This document shows, one piece after another, positions 47,456 through 57,100 of a stretch of DNA of 64,000 nucleotides; position 1 is the stretch's first letter, and every line of letters begins with the position of its first letter. Source of the stretch: Tuctoria greenei (Eukaryota; Streptophyta; Magnoliopsida; Poales; Poaceae); assembly GCA_036927565.1 (NCBI GenBank), contig JAYESD010000001.1, forward strand, positions 74,543,751 through 74,607,750, given 5' to 3'. Both the position numbers and the translations under genes were made by a program. The notes beneath the pieces are model-generated. The model searched no databases, had not been told where the DNA came from, and saw only the letters and a list, made by a program, of their open reading frames with translations.

Positions 47456-47879
47456 GTTGTAGAGAGGGGGGCCGGCGTTGCGGGTCGAAGGGTACCATAA
47501 TAAAATATATTTTTGTTTCTTATTTTCCTTCTTCATTCGGCGTGACAAAAATTTCCGGCCGCGGGCAGGCAGGCAGGCAGGACGAAAAAGTTGGGCCGCT
47601 TGTTATTTGTGGGCTGAAACTGCGCTGATTCACTTTATATTCAAGCTAGGCCTTCGTGCATTCATGACGCTTGCACAGAGCCGAAGGCCTGGAAAGGTCC
47701 GGTCCTATCACCGGATTTTCGTGAGATCCTCAAGGGACGCTGCTTCCGATGTTTGGCCTCTTCATCCTCGCCTTCTTAAACCACCCCCCTATTGCTTCCA
47801 GGCTCAAGTTCCCGACTGATTCCCATCCATGCTCCTGTGTGTTGCCTGAGAAGTCATTTACCTCTGTTGTTGCAGCGCC
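47456..47879. other. Noncoding upstream region of the DUF4283-like gene
   Basis: It contains a short GGCAG repeat near 47560-47582 and otherwise no recognisable feature or open frame with a domain. It may contain the promoter of the following gene; I see no convincing TATA box. Confidence 0.4.
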
Positions 47880-48761
47880 ATGCCTCGCAACCATGTTAGG
47901 CGCGAGCAGGTACCTGCAGGCTCACCGTCCCTGCGCCCTTGTGAGGGGCAATGCACGATGGTCAACAACCGCCTCATGACGATGGAGTTTATCTGTTTCC
48001 GCCGCCAAGCAGCTGTTCTGGGACCCAGAGGAGGTCGCAGCGAGGCGACGCCCATGGAGATCACCCTGGCCATCCATCACCAACTTGAAATCCCGCATTG
48101 GGCTTTCACCGTGTCCACGTTTGGGGATGGTGAGTTCCTGGTGCAGTTCACCCGTGATGACTATCAGGAGCTCGCCATCGAGACGACAATCATCTCCATG
48201 CCGGATGATAACCACTACTTTTGACCATGGATCTTTGGCGTCGGTGTGCCGATCGTCGGGTGGTTCTTCCACATGCAGGTTGTCATCGAGAACCTCCCTC
48301 TGCATGCCTGGTCTGCGGAGGGCATCAGACAGGTTCCGGGTGATGTCTTCCTCTTTGACCACTTCAATGCTTCCACTTACCACCGGGAGCGTGCTGACCA
48401 GTGCACGGTCGTTGGGTGGATGAAAGACCCAAGCCTCCTGCCTCGGGCCAAAATGGCCACCTTCTTTGCAGGAAGTGATGGCCGGACTGGGAGTGATGGC
48501 GGGCCGCCGGTGGAACCTTTCAATCATGCCGCAGTGGTCCGGCCTGGCGGCCTCACGACGAAGCTCATCATCCAGCCGGATCACTACCTCGACTATACGC
48601 CACTGGTCCACCCCAACTCCCCGGCCTCCTCGTCATCAGGCGACTCTTCTGACGGACACTCATCGGTGTCCTCGAACTCTTTGGGGGACACCTTCCCGCG
48701 GCCGAAGAGATTCTACTGGCGGTGTGGGGAAGTGGATGAGGCGGATAAGCAACTCTTTTAG
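47880..48761 (+). pseudogene. DUF4283-like grass gene with one nonsense codon
   Basis: One frame of 294 codons is interrupted only by TGA at 48222-48224. The N-terminal half (RLMTMEFICFRRQAAVLGPR; EITLAIHHQLEIPHWAF; FGDGEFLVQFTRDDYQELAI) and the following part (MQVVIENLPLHAWSAEGI; CTVVGWMKDPSLLPRAKMA) follow the pattern of grass DUF4283-type proteins, in which a first module is followed by ...IEGIPPHAW... and a ...W..DPS.IP... segment. These genes are abundant in grasses and have no established function; some are linked to retroelements. The C terminus is Ser-rich. I recognise the family by pattern only. Confidence 0.55.
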
Positions 48762-49160
48762 TATGGCTACCAAAGTGTCCTAGCTCATGTGTTACATTTC
48801 CTATGGAAACTAAAAATCCTTTACAAATCCTATCCTTCAAAGGGAGCCTATGTTTGAGAGGATTACGATTGGATTAATTTCCGTGAAAAGATTTCCTGTT
48901 TAACATTTCGATTGTCCTTCCTTTTTTCAAACATTTTCTTCCTCGTATTGTCTTCACTTTTTTCTTTCTAGTCCTAGCTACCGGCCTGTTGCATTTTCCT
49001 GTTACTACTACTTTAAAGACCGCTTTGCGGGCCCCGCTGTGGGCGATCTCCTGGCAACTCCACCGGTTTGCGGACAAGGAGGGTTTGGCGATCGGAAAAT
49101 TCGAACTAATTTTGCCCAGATAGTACATCCATGAACAAGAACACCAAGTACATTTAACTT
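48762..49160. other. Noncoding stretch downstream of the DUF4283-like gene
   Basis: No gene is visible. Around 48800-48900, words such as TTACAAATCCTATCCTTCAAA and a weak complementary echo suggest a decayed MITE, but no complete terminal repeats can be shown. Confidence 0.35.
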
Positions 49161-49167
49161 AAAAACA

Positions 49168-49257
49168 TTACTCCCTCCGTCCCAAAATACTTGTCCCTTT
49201 CGATGGAGGGAGTATCTCCGTCCCAAAATACTTGTCGCTTTGGATGGAGGGAGTATA
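49168..49257. mobile_element. Two abutting miniature Stowaway-like hairpins
   Basis: TACTCCCTCCGTCCCAAAAT and ATGGAGGGAGTA bracket a unit of about 46 bp at 49168-49213, and a second unit of about the same size (CTCCGTCCCAAAATACTTGT ... GATGGAGGGAGTA) follows at once to about 49256. The ends match Stowaway (mariner-type) MITEs with TA duplications. Each unit is far shorter than usual Stowaways (commonly 100-300 bp), so these are probably deletion products. Confidence 0.75.
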
Positions 49258-49375
49258 TTACAAACACAAGAAAAGATAAACTACAACTAAAACCATGAAA
49301 CGAAAAACTACAACTAAAAACATGAAATGAAAAACTACAACTAAAAACATGAAAAGAAAACACCTAAATACTACT

Positions 49376-49893
49376 CTACTCAGCCTCCACCTCCTCCTCC
49401 TCGGGTGGGTCCTCGGGCTCCTGACCCTCCTCTAGCACCTCGGGCTCCAGCGGCGGAAGGTGACCCAGTCTCAAGGCCGCCTCCACGACGAGGTTGGGAC
49501 GACCCGCGACGCCGAGCTCGGCCACCATCGCTTCCAGAGGGAGTCGAGACGAGAGGCCATGTGCGAGAGGTCGAAGACGTAGTGGCCCGTGGTGTCCACT
49601 CCAGTACTGTGTGGAAGTGTACCGAGCCCAAGGCGTTCCATGGAGTGAGATGTATACATAAATACATCTAGGGCCATGTTGAACAGGACGGTATCCTTCA
49701 CGCGCGGCGGCGAGGGGGGGGGGGGGTCCAGCCGCGGCCGCTTACCGGTGGCCGGATCCCTCGGCGGGCTCGGTGGCGGAGGGTTGCTCGAGCTCGAAAG
49801 CATTTGCTGTATACTAGCCGCGGCTAGGTTTTGTGGAGAGAAGAGAGGATGTTGGAACGGTTGTGCCGAAAAGACGATGGCGCGGGTGACCAT
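49376..49893 (-). pseudogene. Gene of unknown function, paralogue of the one at 50835-51372
   Basis: The minus strand starts MVTRAIVFSAQPFQHPLF or at a later methionine (MLSSSSNPPPPSPP) and has a Pro/Ser-rich part, then VFMYTSHSMERLGLGTLPHS and TGHYVFDLSHMASRLDSLW. After one frame change near 49530 it continues MVAELGVAGRPNLVVEAALR and ends with the acidic tail EDPPEEEEVEAE at 49376. The second gene at 50835 has the same order and the matching segments RRLGLGRLPQLPSMDSAGYY and a second acidic tail, so the reading frames are supported by comparison. I recognise no domain. Both copies break at about the same place, so an unrecognised intron is possible instead of a frameshift. Confidence 0.55.
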
Positions 49894-49896
49894 CTT

Positions 49897-49960
49897 ATAC
49901 TCCCTCCGTCCCAAGTGAACTCTATTTTTAGGATTCAAACCGCACATTAGTCAACACATA
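49897..49960. mobile_element. Single Stowaway-like end
   Basis: TACTCCCTCCGTCCCAAGTG at 49898 is a Stowaway terminus. No opposite terminus is evident downstream, so this is a truncated copy. It lies directly at the presumed 5' end of the gene on the minus strand. Confidence 0.55.
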
Positions 49961-50324
49961 AAATTACCCTAACACCCTTCATCAATACATATCCTCCCAC
50001 TTTCCGTTCAATGCCAGCAAGTTGCTATGGCAACAAAGGACAGTAACTGAAAATGTGCATAGCACACAGCTGACATGACCATACAGTGAAAGTAAAGTTG
50101 AGCTGGGACAAAAAAAATGGCTGGAAATAACTGCCCACACACCACCATCCCTCTTCTCCGCGCGTACTAAAAATCACCGGGCGTGTCATCGCCCTCTCTG
50201 CGCGTACTAATAAAGAGTAGTAAGAAGACACACCATCCTCTACTCTGCCACACACACCATCCTCTTCTCCACGTGTATTACTCCTCTCCGTCGCGCGCGC
50301 CCTCATTGGTTCCCTTCGAAGCCC

Positions 50325-50537
50325 ATGGAGTTCCCCTTGTCGCACGATATTGCGGTCCTGATCACGGGGTGGGTCGCAGTAACCTCCACCCAGCCCATGG
50401 ACGACCTCTCCAGTCTGCGCGCCACCTGCAAGGCCATGCACGCGGTGTGCTGTGGGCAGGCGTGTGGCGCTGGAGCGGGAGAGCAGCTGGGAGTGGTTCT
50501 AGCGGTAGTTCAGTTTTTTTGCAGGAAAACAACATGA
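50325..50537 (+). pseudogene. F-box-like N-terminal fragment
   Basis: The 70-residue frame begins MEFPLSHDIAVLITGWVAV and continues QPMDDLSSLRATCKAMHAVC, which follows the pattern of the N-terminal F-box of grass F-box proteins (LPHD.AVLI.G.VA ... MDDL.SLR.TC..M..VC). The text degenerates after residue about 48. F-box proteins normally recruit substrates to SCF ubiquitin ligases and are several hundred residues long; only the beginning exists here. It lies in opposite orientation between the two paralogous unknown genes. Confidence 0.5.
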
Positions 50538-50834
50538 CAAAATATGAAAAGAAAAAATATCAAAAAAAAAACAAGAGAAACACAACATCACGACTGGAGA
50601 TGTTTTTCGATTCACGCACGAAGTGGGTTAAAGGTTAAAACTTGGCGTCGTTAAAGGATATGTTTTTCGATAAAAGGAGAATTTTTCAATAATACATCAG
50701 ACACATTGTTCATGAACCTAAAAGACATATTACATTAACATACTACCAACACATATATTACAAACAAGAGTAAAGAAAACATAGACGAAAAACAGATAGA
50801 AACAAGAACAAAACTACTCCTAATCCTATTCTAC
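50538..50834. other. Noncoding AT-rich stretch
   Basis: A/T-rich text lies between the F-box fragment and the second unknown gene. Its part nearest 50834 (ACAGATAGAAACAAGAAC..ACTCCTAATCC) resembles the equivalent 3' flank at 49270-49375 of the paralogue, so the duplication seems to have included the 3' untranslated region. Confidence 0.45.
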
Positions 50835-51372
50835 TCAGGCCTCGTCCACCTCCGCCGCCGCGCGCGCCGCGGCCGACGCATCCTCCGGCGGCTCCGCCTC
50901 CACCTCCGACAGTGGCGGTGACTCCTCTTCCGTCTCCACACCGAGCTTACAAGCGACGCTATACAGAATCTTCTAGCGGCCCTGTACCCCAGCAACCTCG
51001 GAGATGAGCGGCCACAAAGCTTAAACCGAACAAGTAGTAGCCAGCAGAGTCCATGCTGGGGAGCTGGGGAAGCCTCCCAAGACCCAGACGGCGATAGATG
51101 AGAGATGTATTGTTAAATACATCCTGCCACATTGTGTCCAGCGCTCTTGCATGTTCGACGACGGAGGACATGTCGTCTTTGACATCTTTAATTCAACGCA
51201 TTAATTAGTCGATGTGGGCGGTAAAGAGGCGGACAATCTCCTGTAACAAGTCGGGCTGAGGAGATGCGGGCGCCGCCATCAGTTCCACCGGCATTGCTGG
51301 CGGTGATGGAAACGGAGAAGGAGGTTCGGAGGACGTCGATGGCCTAGAGCGCTTCGGCGCGGGGCTACCCAT
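50835..51372 (-). pseudogene. Gene of unknown function, paralogue of the one at 49376-49893
   Basis: The minus strand starts MGSPAPKRSRPSTSSEPPSP at 51372, continues DLLQEIVRLFTAHID, then two in-frame stops near 51205-51195, then KDDMSSVVEHARALDTMWQD, IYRRLGLGRLPQLPSMDSAG and YYLFGLSFVAAHL. After a frame change near 50975 it ends KLGVETEEESPPLSEVEAE and an Ala/Glu-rich tail with stop at 50835. The central part could pack as helices; no signal peptide or membrane segment is seen. The family is not known to me. The stops make this copy the more decayed of the two. Confidence 0.55.
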
Positions 51373-51573
51373 TTGTGTGGCGACGGAGGTGTGGAGAAAG
51401 AGCGAGAGGTGGTCGACGGTGGCGGGGGAGAAATTTCGAGGCTAGGATCTAAGGAGCGATGCGGCAGAGGAGCAAGAGAACAGTGGGCCTTTATAGCGGG
51501 TCGTCGTCTAATAGCGGGCGTGTGGTGAGGGGTCCCCGTCTCCAAGCGTCGGTTTTTCACATGCGGTTTTTAA

Positions 51574-53303
51574 CTTTATCTCAGGCAGGTTTTACTTACC
51601 AACCGCCTGATAAGATATTTAATCAAGAATATTAATTAAGAAGAAGTAATTATCTTCACAGGCGGTTGGTACTTAATAACCGCCTGAGAAGATGTTTATC
51701 TCAGGCGGGTATTACTTACCAACCGCCTGAGATAATGCTTGATACTGTTCTTCAGTTTCCTTATCCCTTGCTTCTTTTTTATTTAGATTCCAATATAAAT
51801 ACTCAAACATGTTTAGATTCTGCAAATTGTGTCCAAATTCAATCATTCTTTCTTCTACATTTGTATAAAATTAACATCTACCACCTGAACGAAATATGTT
51901 AAAACTTGTATAGCTGACATTGTAATATTTTGGTAAATATCAAATTAATTTCTACTCACATATTATTCACATTTGTGTATCTCATGAAAAAAAGATCCTT
52001 CACTCAAATTTGTTTGTATGAACATATTTGTATCATTTATACATGTATGAATTTTGTTAATTTTTTTAAAAGCATTCCAACATGTCAAACTTCAAATTAT
52101 CCATCATTCTAACTAAATGCTCATATACATATGAGGCATTCATCAAATTATGAACACACATTGATTCAAAAAAAATTAAAAAAATATGAAAAAATTCATA
52201 GAGGTTGGTATGATGAGTAAAAATGTCCACTGAAAAAAAAATGAAAAAGGCATTATATTCATCAAGATAGAAAAATGAAAAATAGCATTTGTTGTATGTT
52301 TTTTATGTTCTGACCAATTTCAAAAGATTTATAAGGTGAAATTTAATGGTAACCTTTACTTATCAATAATATTACAAGAAAGTGGAATTTTGCCTTTTTA
52401 AAGGACCCACATTTAATCAAGAATATTAATTAAGAAGAAGAAAATATCTTCACAGGCGGTCGGTATTTAATAACCGCCTGAGAAGATGTTTATCTCAGGC
52501 GGGTATTACTTACCAAGCGTCTGAGATAATGCCCGATACTGTTCCTCATTTTCCTTATCCCTTGCTTCTTTTTTATTTAGATTCCAATATAAATACTCAA
52601 ACATGTTTAGATTCTGCAAATTGTGTCCAAATTCGATGATTCTTTCTTCTACATTTGTATAAAATTAACATCTACCACCTGAACAAAATATTTTAAAACT
52701 TGTATAGCTGACATTGTAATGTTTTGGTAAATATCAAATTAATTTCTACTTGCATATTATTCACATTTGTGTATCTCATAAAAAAAAGATCCTTCACTCA
52801 AATTTGTTTGTATGAACATATTTGTACCATTTATACATGTATAAATTTTGTTAATTTTTTTAAAAAGCATTCCAACATGTCAAACTTAAAATTATCCATC
52901 ATTCTAACTAAATGCTCCTATACATATGAGGCATTCATCAAATTATGAACACACATTGATTCAAAAAAATTTAAAAAAAATCTGAAAAAATTCATAGAGG
53001 TTGGTATGATGAGTAAAAATGTCCACTGAAAAATAAATGAAAAAGGCATTGTATTCATCAAGATAGAAAAATTAAAAATAGCATTTGTTGTATGGTTTTT
53101 ATGTTCTGACCAATTTCAAAAGATTTATGAAGTGAAATTTAATGGTAACCTTTACTTATTAATAATATTACAAGAAAGTGGAATTTTGCCTTTTTAAAGG
53201 ACCCACATTTAATCAAGAATATTAATTAAGAAAAAGTAAATATCTTCACAGGCGGTTGGTACTTAATAACCGCCTAAGAAGATGTTTATCTCAGGTGGGT
53301 ATT
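51574..53303. repeat. 795-bp tandem repeat with CACTA-type AGGCGGTT motifs
   Basis: Two nearly complete units and the start of a third follow one another; the anchor AATCAAGAATATTAATTAAG recurs at 51621, 52415 and 53211 (spacing 794 and 796). Each unit starts with inverted AGGCGGTT/AACCGCCT motifs, continues with AT-rich sequence, and ends TTTGCCTTTTTAAAGGACCC. The two full units differ by scattered substitutions and 1-2 bp indels. The motif is that of the CACTA-like element in LTR A. The third unit is interrupted by the LTR at 53304. No coding sequence is present. Confidence 0.85.
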
Positions 53304-54132
53304 TGTCAGTACCCTAAAAACCATACACCCCCTGAGGTTACAAAGATCTCAAGGGAAGGACATCTACTCAAATTGAAGACCCTCGGGGGCCCACTTGCCA
53401 GACGTAACCGGACCCGCTTCTCCAACATGGTTAGCCCCTAGGTTGCCACGTGTACCGCCAGACCAGAGCTACTACCCGCCAAGGTGAAGCTCCGGGCTAG
53501 GTACTGAAACGGCACCTCCGGAGGTAACCCCTGACCGAGAGAAGCTCCGGACCTGACACGTGCTAGGCCACCCCGGAGCTTCCCGCTTCCCACGAGCAAG
53601 CTCCGGAGCTGCCACGTGTCCATACGTCGGAGCAGGCTGCTTCAAACCCCCGGGAGACGTTGTAACGGCTCCGGATCTCCAAAGGACAGCCGCGGACTTC
53701 AAGACCCGATTAATTATCATTAATTCCACATTAATGATATTTAATCGGACGATCTTAACACCTGTAACGGCACTGTCGGAGCCGTTACAGGGTTATTAAC
53801 AACAATTAATCTCGTGTATCAATACTAATAACCGCCAGGGCCACATGTCGGGTCAGGCTGACTTGTAACGGTTTGTCCTTGTACTATAAAAGGACAAACC
53901 GACGATACACGGGAGAGGACTTTCGAACACTCTGAAGTTCACAAGTTAATACAACACACACACACCCGTGGAGTAGGGTATTACGCTCAGGCGGCCCGAA
54001 CCACGTAAACCACTGTGTCACTCGTGTCCAATCGTGTTTCACCTTCTTGAGTCTCCGCGCGCCCAAACCGAACCACAAACTCCTTCAACACTTTCATAGT
54101 GTCAGGGGATCTGCCGACTCCAACAGTCGACA
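53304..54132 (+). repeat. 5' LTR of the Tat element
   Basis: The LTR begins TGTCAGTACCCTAAAAACC and ends AACAGTCGACA, 829 bp, with TGTC...GACA inverted termini. It contains many CTCCGGA and CCGGAG words, a TATA box at 53885, and a purine/pyrimidine-mixed U5. The PBS follows two bases later. Confidence 0.85.
53885..53892 (+). promoter_or_regulatory. TATA box of the Tat LTR
   Basis: TATAAAAG lies 248 bp before the LTR end, followed about 30 bp downstream by a likely transcription start in CGATACACGGGAG. This is the expected promoter of the genomic RNA. Confidence 0.7.
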
Positions 54133-54134
54133 GT

Positions 54135-54152
54135 TGGCGCGCCGGGTAGGGG
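54135..54152 (+). other. Primer binding site of the Tat element (tRNA-Arg type)
   Basis: TGGCGCGCCGGGTAGGGG resembles the TGGCGCGCCAGGTAGGGG site typical of grass Tat-lineage elements, with one difference. Confidence 0.8.
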
Positions 54153-54171
54153 GCGCCTCAGATCTTCAAGA

Positions 54172-57100
54172 ATGGTGAATTCTGCGGCTGGATCATCCAA
54201 CGGGCAACCTGCTGCTCAGGCTGTCGGAGGCAATCCCTCCAACATGCAGCCACCGGCAGGAGCCTCAGTTCCAGCAGGAGTCACACTCCCACCACCACCA
54301 TCTTCTCCGGCAAGACATGCCGGACGACATGATGGTGCACCGGCGTCACATTCTGCGCCGGCAAGTCGTAACAACCCAGAACACGCGCTCCATGCAGCGC
54401 GTGCTCTCCTCCAGCGACCACCACCTCCGGATGCATCTCAAGGTGCCATGGAGCAATGGAGAGCTGATGTTGAGCATTTGGTCGCAGCAGCGGCCGAACG
54501 CCTTAACTACCAGGGTCCACCTCCTTCAGGGCGGGCCCCGTCGTAGCGACGAACGTTGTCTGGAAGACTTGGTCCACATGTCTCCAACAACCGGAGAAGA
54601 GCTGTGTCACAGCAAGTGACGTCGTTGCCCTCTGGGGCACGACGCGCTCATACCGCATCTCGACTTTCGACACATGACCTCCGGGCGGAGCTTGATCGCC
54701 GATACCGCCAGCAGGATGGCCGTGTCCACATCGAGCGAGCTCGAGAAAGACGAGATGCTCAAGACCTTTCTACTCTGGAAGGAGTAGGAGGAGGCTGTTC
54801 CGCCCTAGCCATGCATCTGCGCATGGTTAGATGGCCACAGAAGTTCCGGCCACACTTGCCGGAAAAATTCGACGGGACTGTCAATCCCGTAGAATTTCTA
54901 CAGATATACTCCACTGCGATCCTAGCAGCTGGAGGAAACGAGGCCGTAATGGCCAATTACTTTCCAGTGGCTTTAACTGGGACCGCCAGGTCCTGGTTTA
55001 TGAGCCTTCCACCCAACTCTATCGACAGTTGGGAGGAGCTGTGCCGCCAGTTCACCGCCAATTTCGGGAGTTCATACACCCGTCCGGGCACTGAACTGGA
55101 CCTTTTTGCGGTCGTGCAAAAAGGAGGAGAATCTTTGCGGTCATTCATCCAGAGATTTTCTCAGGTACGTAACACAATCCCTTCTATCTCAAGCGCTTCT
55201 GTCATTGTGGCATTTAGACAGGGTGTACGAGACAAGAAGATGTTGGAGAAGCTGGCGATCAAAGAGATCACCAGCGTCACGGAGCTCTTCAGCCTGGCTG
55301 ACAAATGTGCCAGAGCTGCGGAGGGCCGTGAAATGCACTCCAAACCAACCCTGGAGGATCATAAAAAATCCTCCAAAGAAGAAGCCGCTACCTCCGGGAG
55401 TGGCAAGAAGAAAAAGAAGACCAACGGCAAGAAGAAGCCGTCGGCCGGCACATCAAACGTTGCAGCTACTGCAACTCCTGGTGGCCGGGGGCCACGCCCC
55501 GAGAAGCGACCTCGACCGTCTTCTGAAGACGGTGGCAAATCCAAGATGTGGTGCCCCATTCACAAAACGAGCAGCCACAGACTGGAAGACTGCCGGGAGG
55601 TCCAAAACCTTGCCGAGCGCTACCACAAGCGCCGGGAAGGGTCTCCTTTCCGACAGAGGGAAGGAAAACAAAAGGTCGATGAAGCTCCGGCTGAAGAGGA
55701 GTTAGGGTTTCAGGACCCCAAAAAGGTCCTGAAAGCCGTCTACACCTCCGTCGACGATGACTCCGACGTCTCCGACAACGAGCGTCGAAAAACCATGAAC
55801 ACCATCTTTGGTGGATCATGGGACATCACTTCTCGTCGTGTCATCAAGACTATGCGACGGGATATGGCTGCTGTAGCTCCTACAGCTAGACCGGAGCCAC
55901 ATCGAAAGTGGATGGACACACCCATCACTTTTGATGCTTCGGACTGTCCTCAAAGCATGGTCGGAGCTGGCCAGTTACCCCTGATGGTATCTCCCACCAT
56001 CAACAACATCCAGCTCCATCATGTCCTGGTAGATGGAGGTTCGGGGCTTAATCTCATCAGCTTTGAAGCTTTCACTAAGCTTCAGCTCCGACCTTCGGAC
56101 CTCCAGCCCTCTCGACCTTTCTCCGGAGTAGGTCCGGGGGCCATCACTCCACTCGGAGCTATTACTCTCCCTGTTACCTTCGGGACCCGGGAGAAGTATC
56201 GCACCGAGAAGTTGGTCTTCGACGTCGCTCAGATCAACTTACCATTCAACGCCATCTTGGGTAGACCTGCCTTGTACAAATTCATGGTAGCTGCTCATTA
56301 TGGATACCTGGTGTTGAAGATGCCAACACCAGTAGGCGTTCTCCGGATCCGCGGAGATCGCACTGCCGGAGTAACTGCTCTGAAGGAACTTCACGCGCTC
56401 ACCACAGCGCAAGAAGAGGACTCCAAACAGAAGCAAGCTCCACAACCTCCGAGCATTCGTCAACGAGGCTCGACCTCTGCACCTCGTGTGCAGCCAAGCG
56501 GCGACACCGACATTCCCGTCAAAGTCGTCCAAATTGGTTCCGATGTCACTCAAACTACCCGCATATCGGGTGGCTTGAACGACAAACAGGAACTCGCGCT
56601 CATCACTTTCCTCCGGGCTAACGTTGACGTGTTTTCTTGGAAACCGTCACAAATGCCTGGGATCCCCAGGGAAGTGATTGAGCACAATCTGAAGATTTAC
56701 CCCGACGCTCGGCCTGTGCATCAGAAACCTCGGAAGCAATCTGTAGAGCGACAGAACTTCATTCGACAAGAAGTGAAGAAGTTGCTCGAAGCCGGATTCA
56801 TCCGAGAAGTCTACCATCCAAAATGGCTGGCAAACCCAGTCGTTGTGCCCAAGGCCGGCAGGAAACTTCGGATGTGCATCGACTACACCACACTGAATAA
56901 GGCATGTCCAAAAGATCCATTCCCACTACCTAGAATAGACCAGATAGTGAATTCCACCTCCGGGTGTGAGTTACTGTGTTTTCTAGACGCATATTCAGGA
57001 TATCATCAAATCCGGATGTCTAGGGAAGATGAAGAACATACTTCATTCATCACAGTGGATGGCTTGTATTGTTACACAGCCATGCCTTTTGGTCTCAAGA

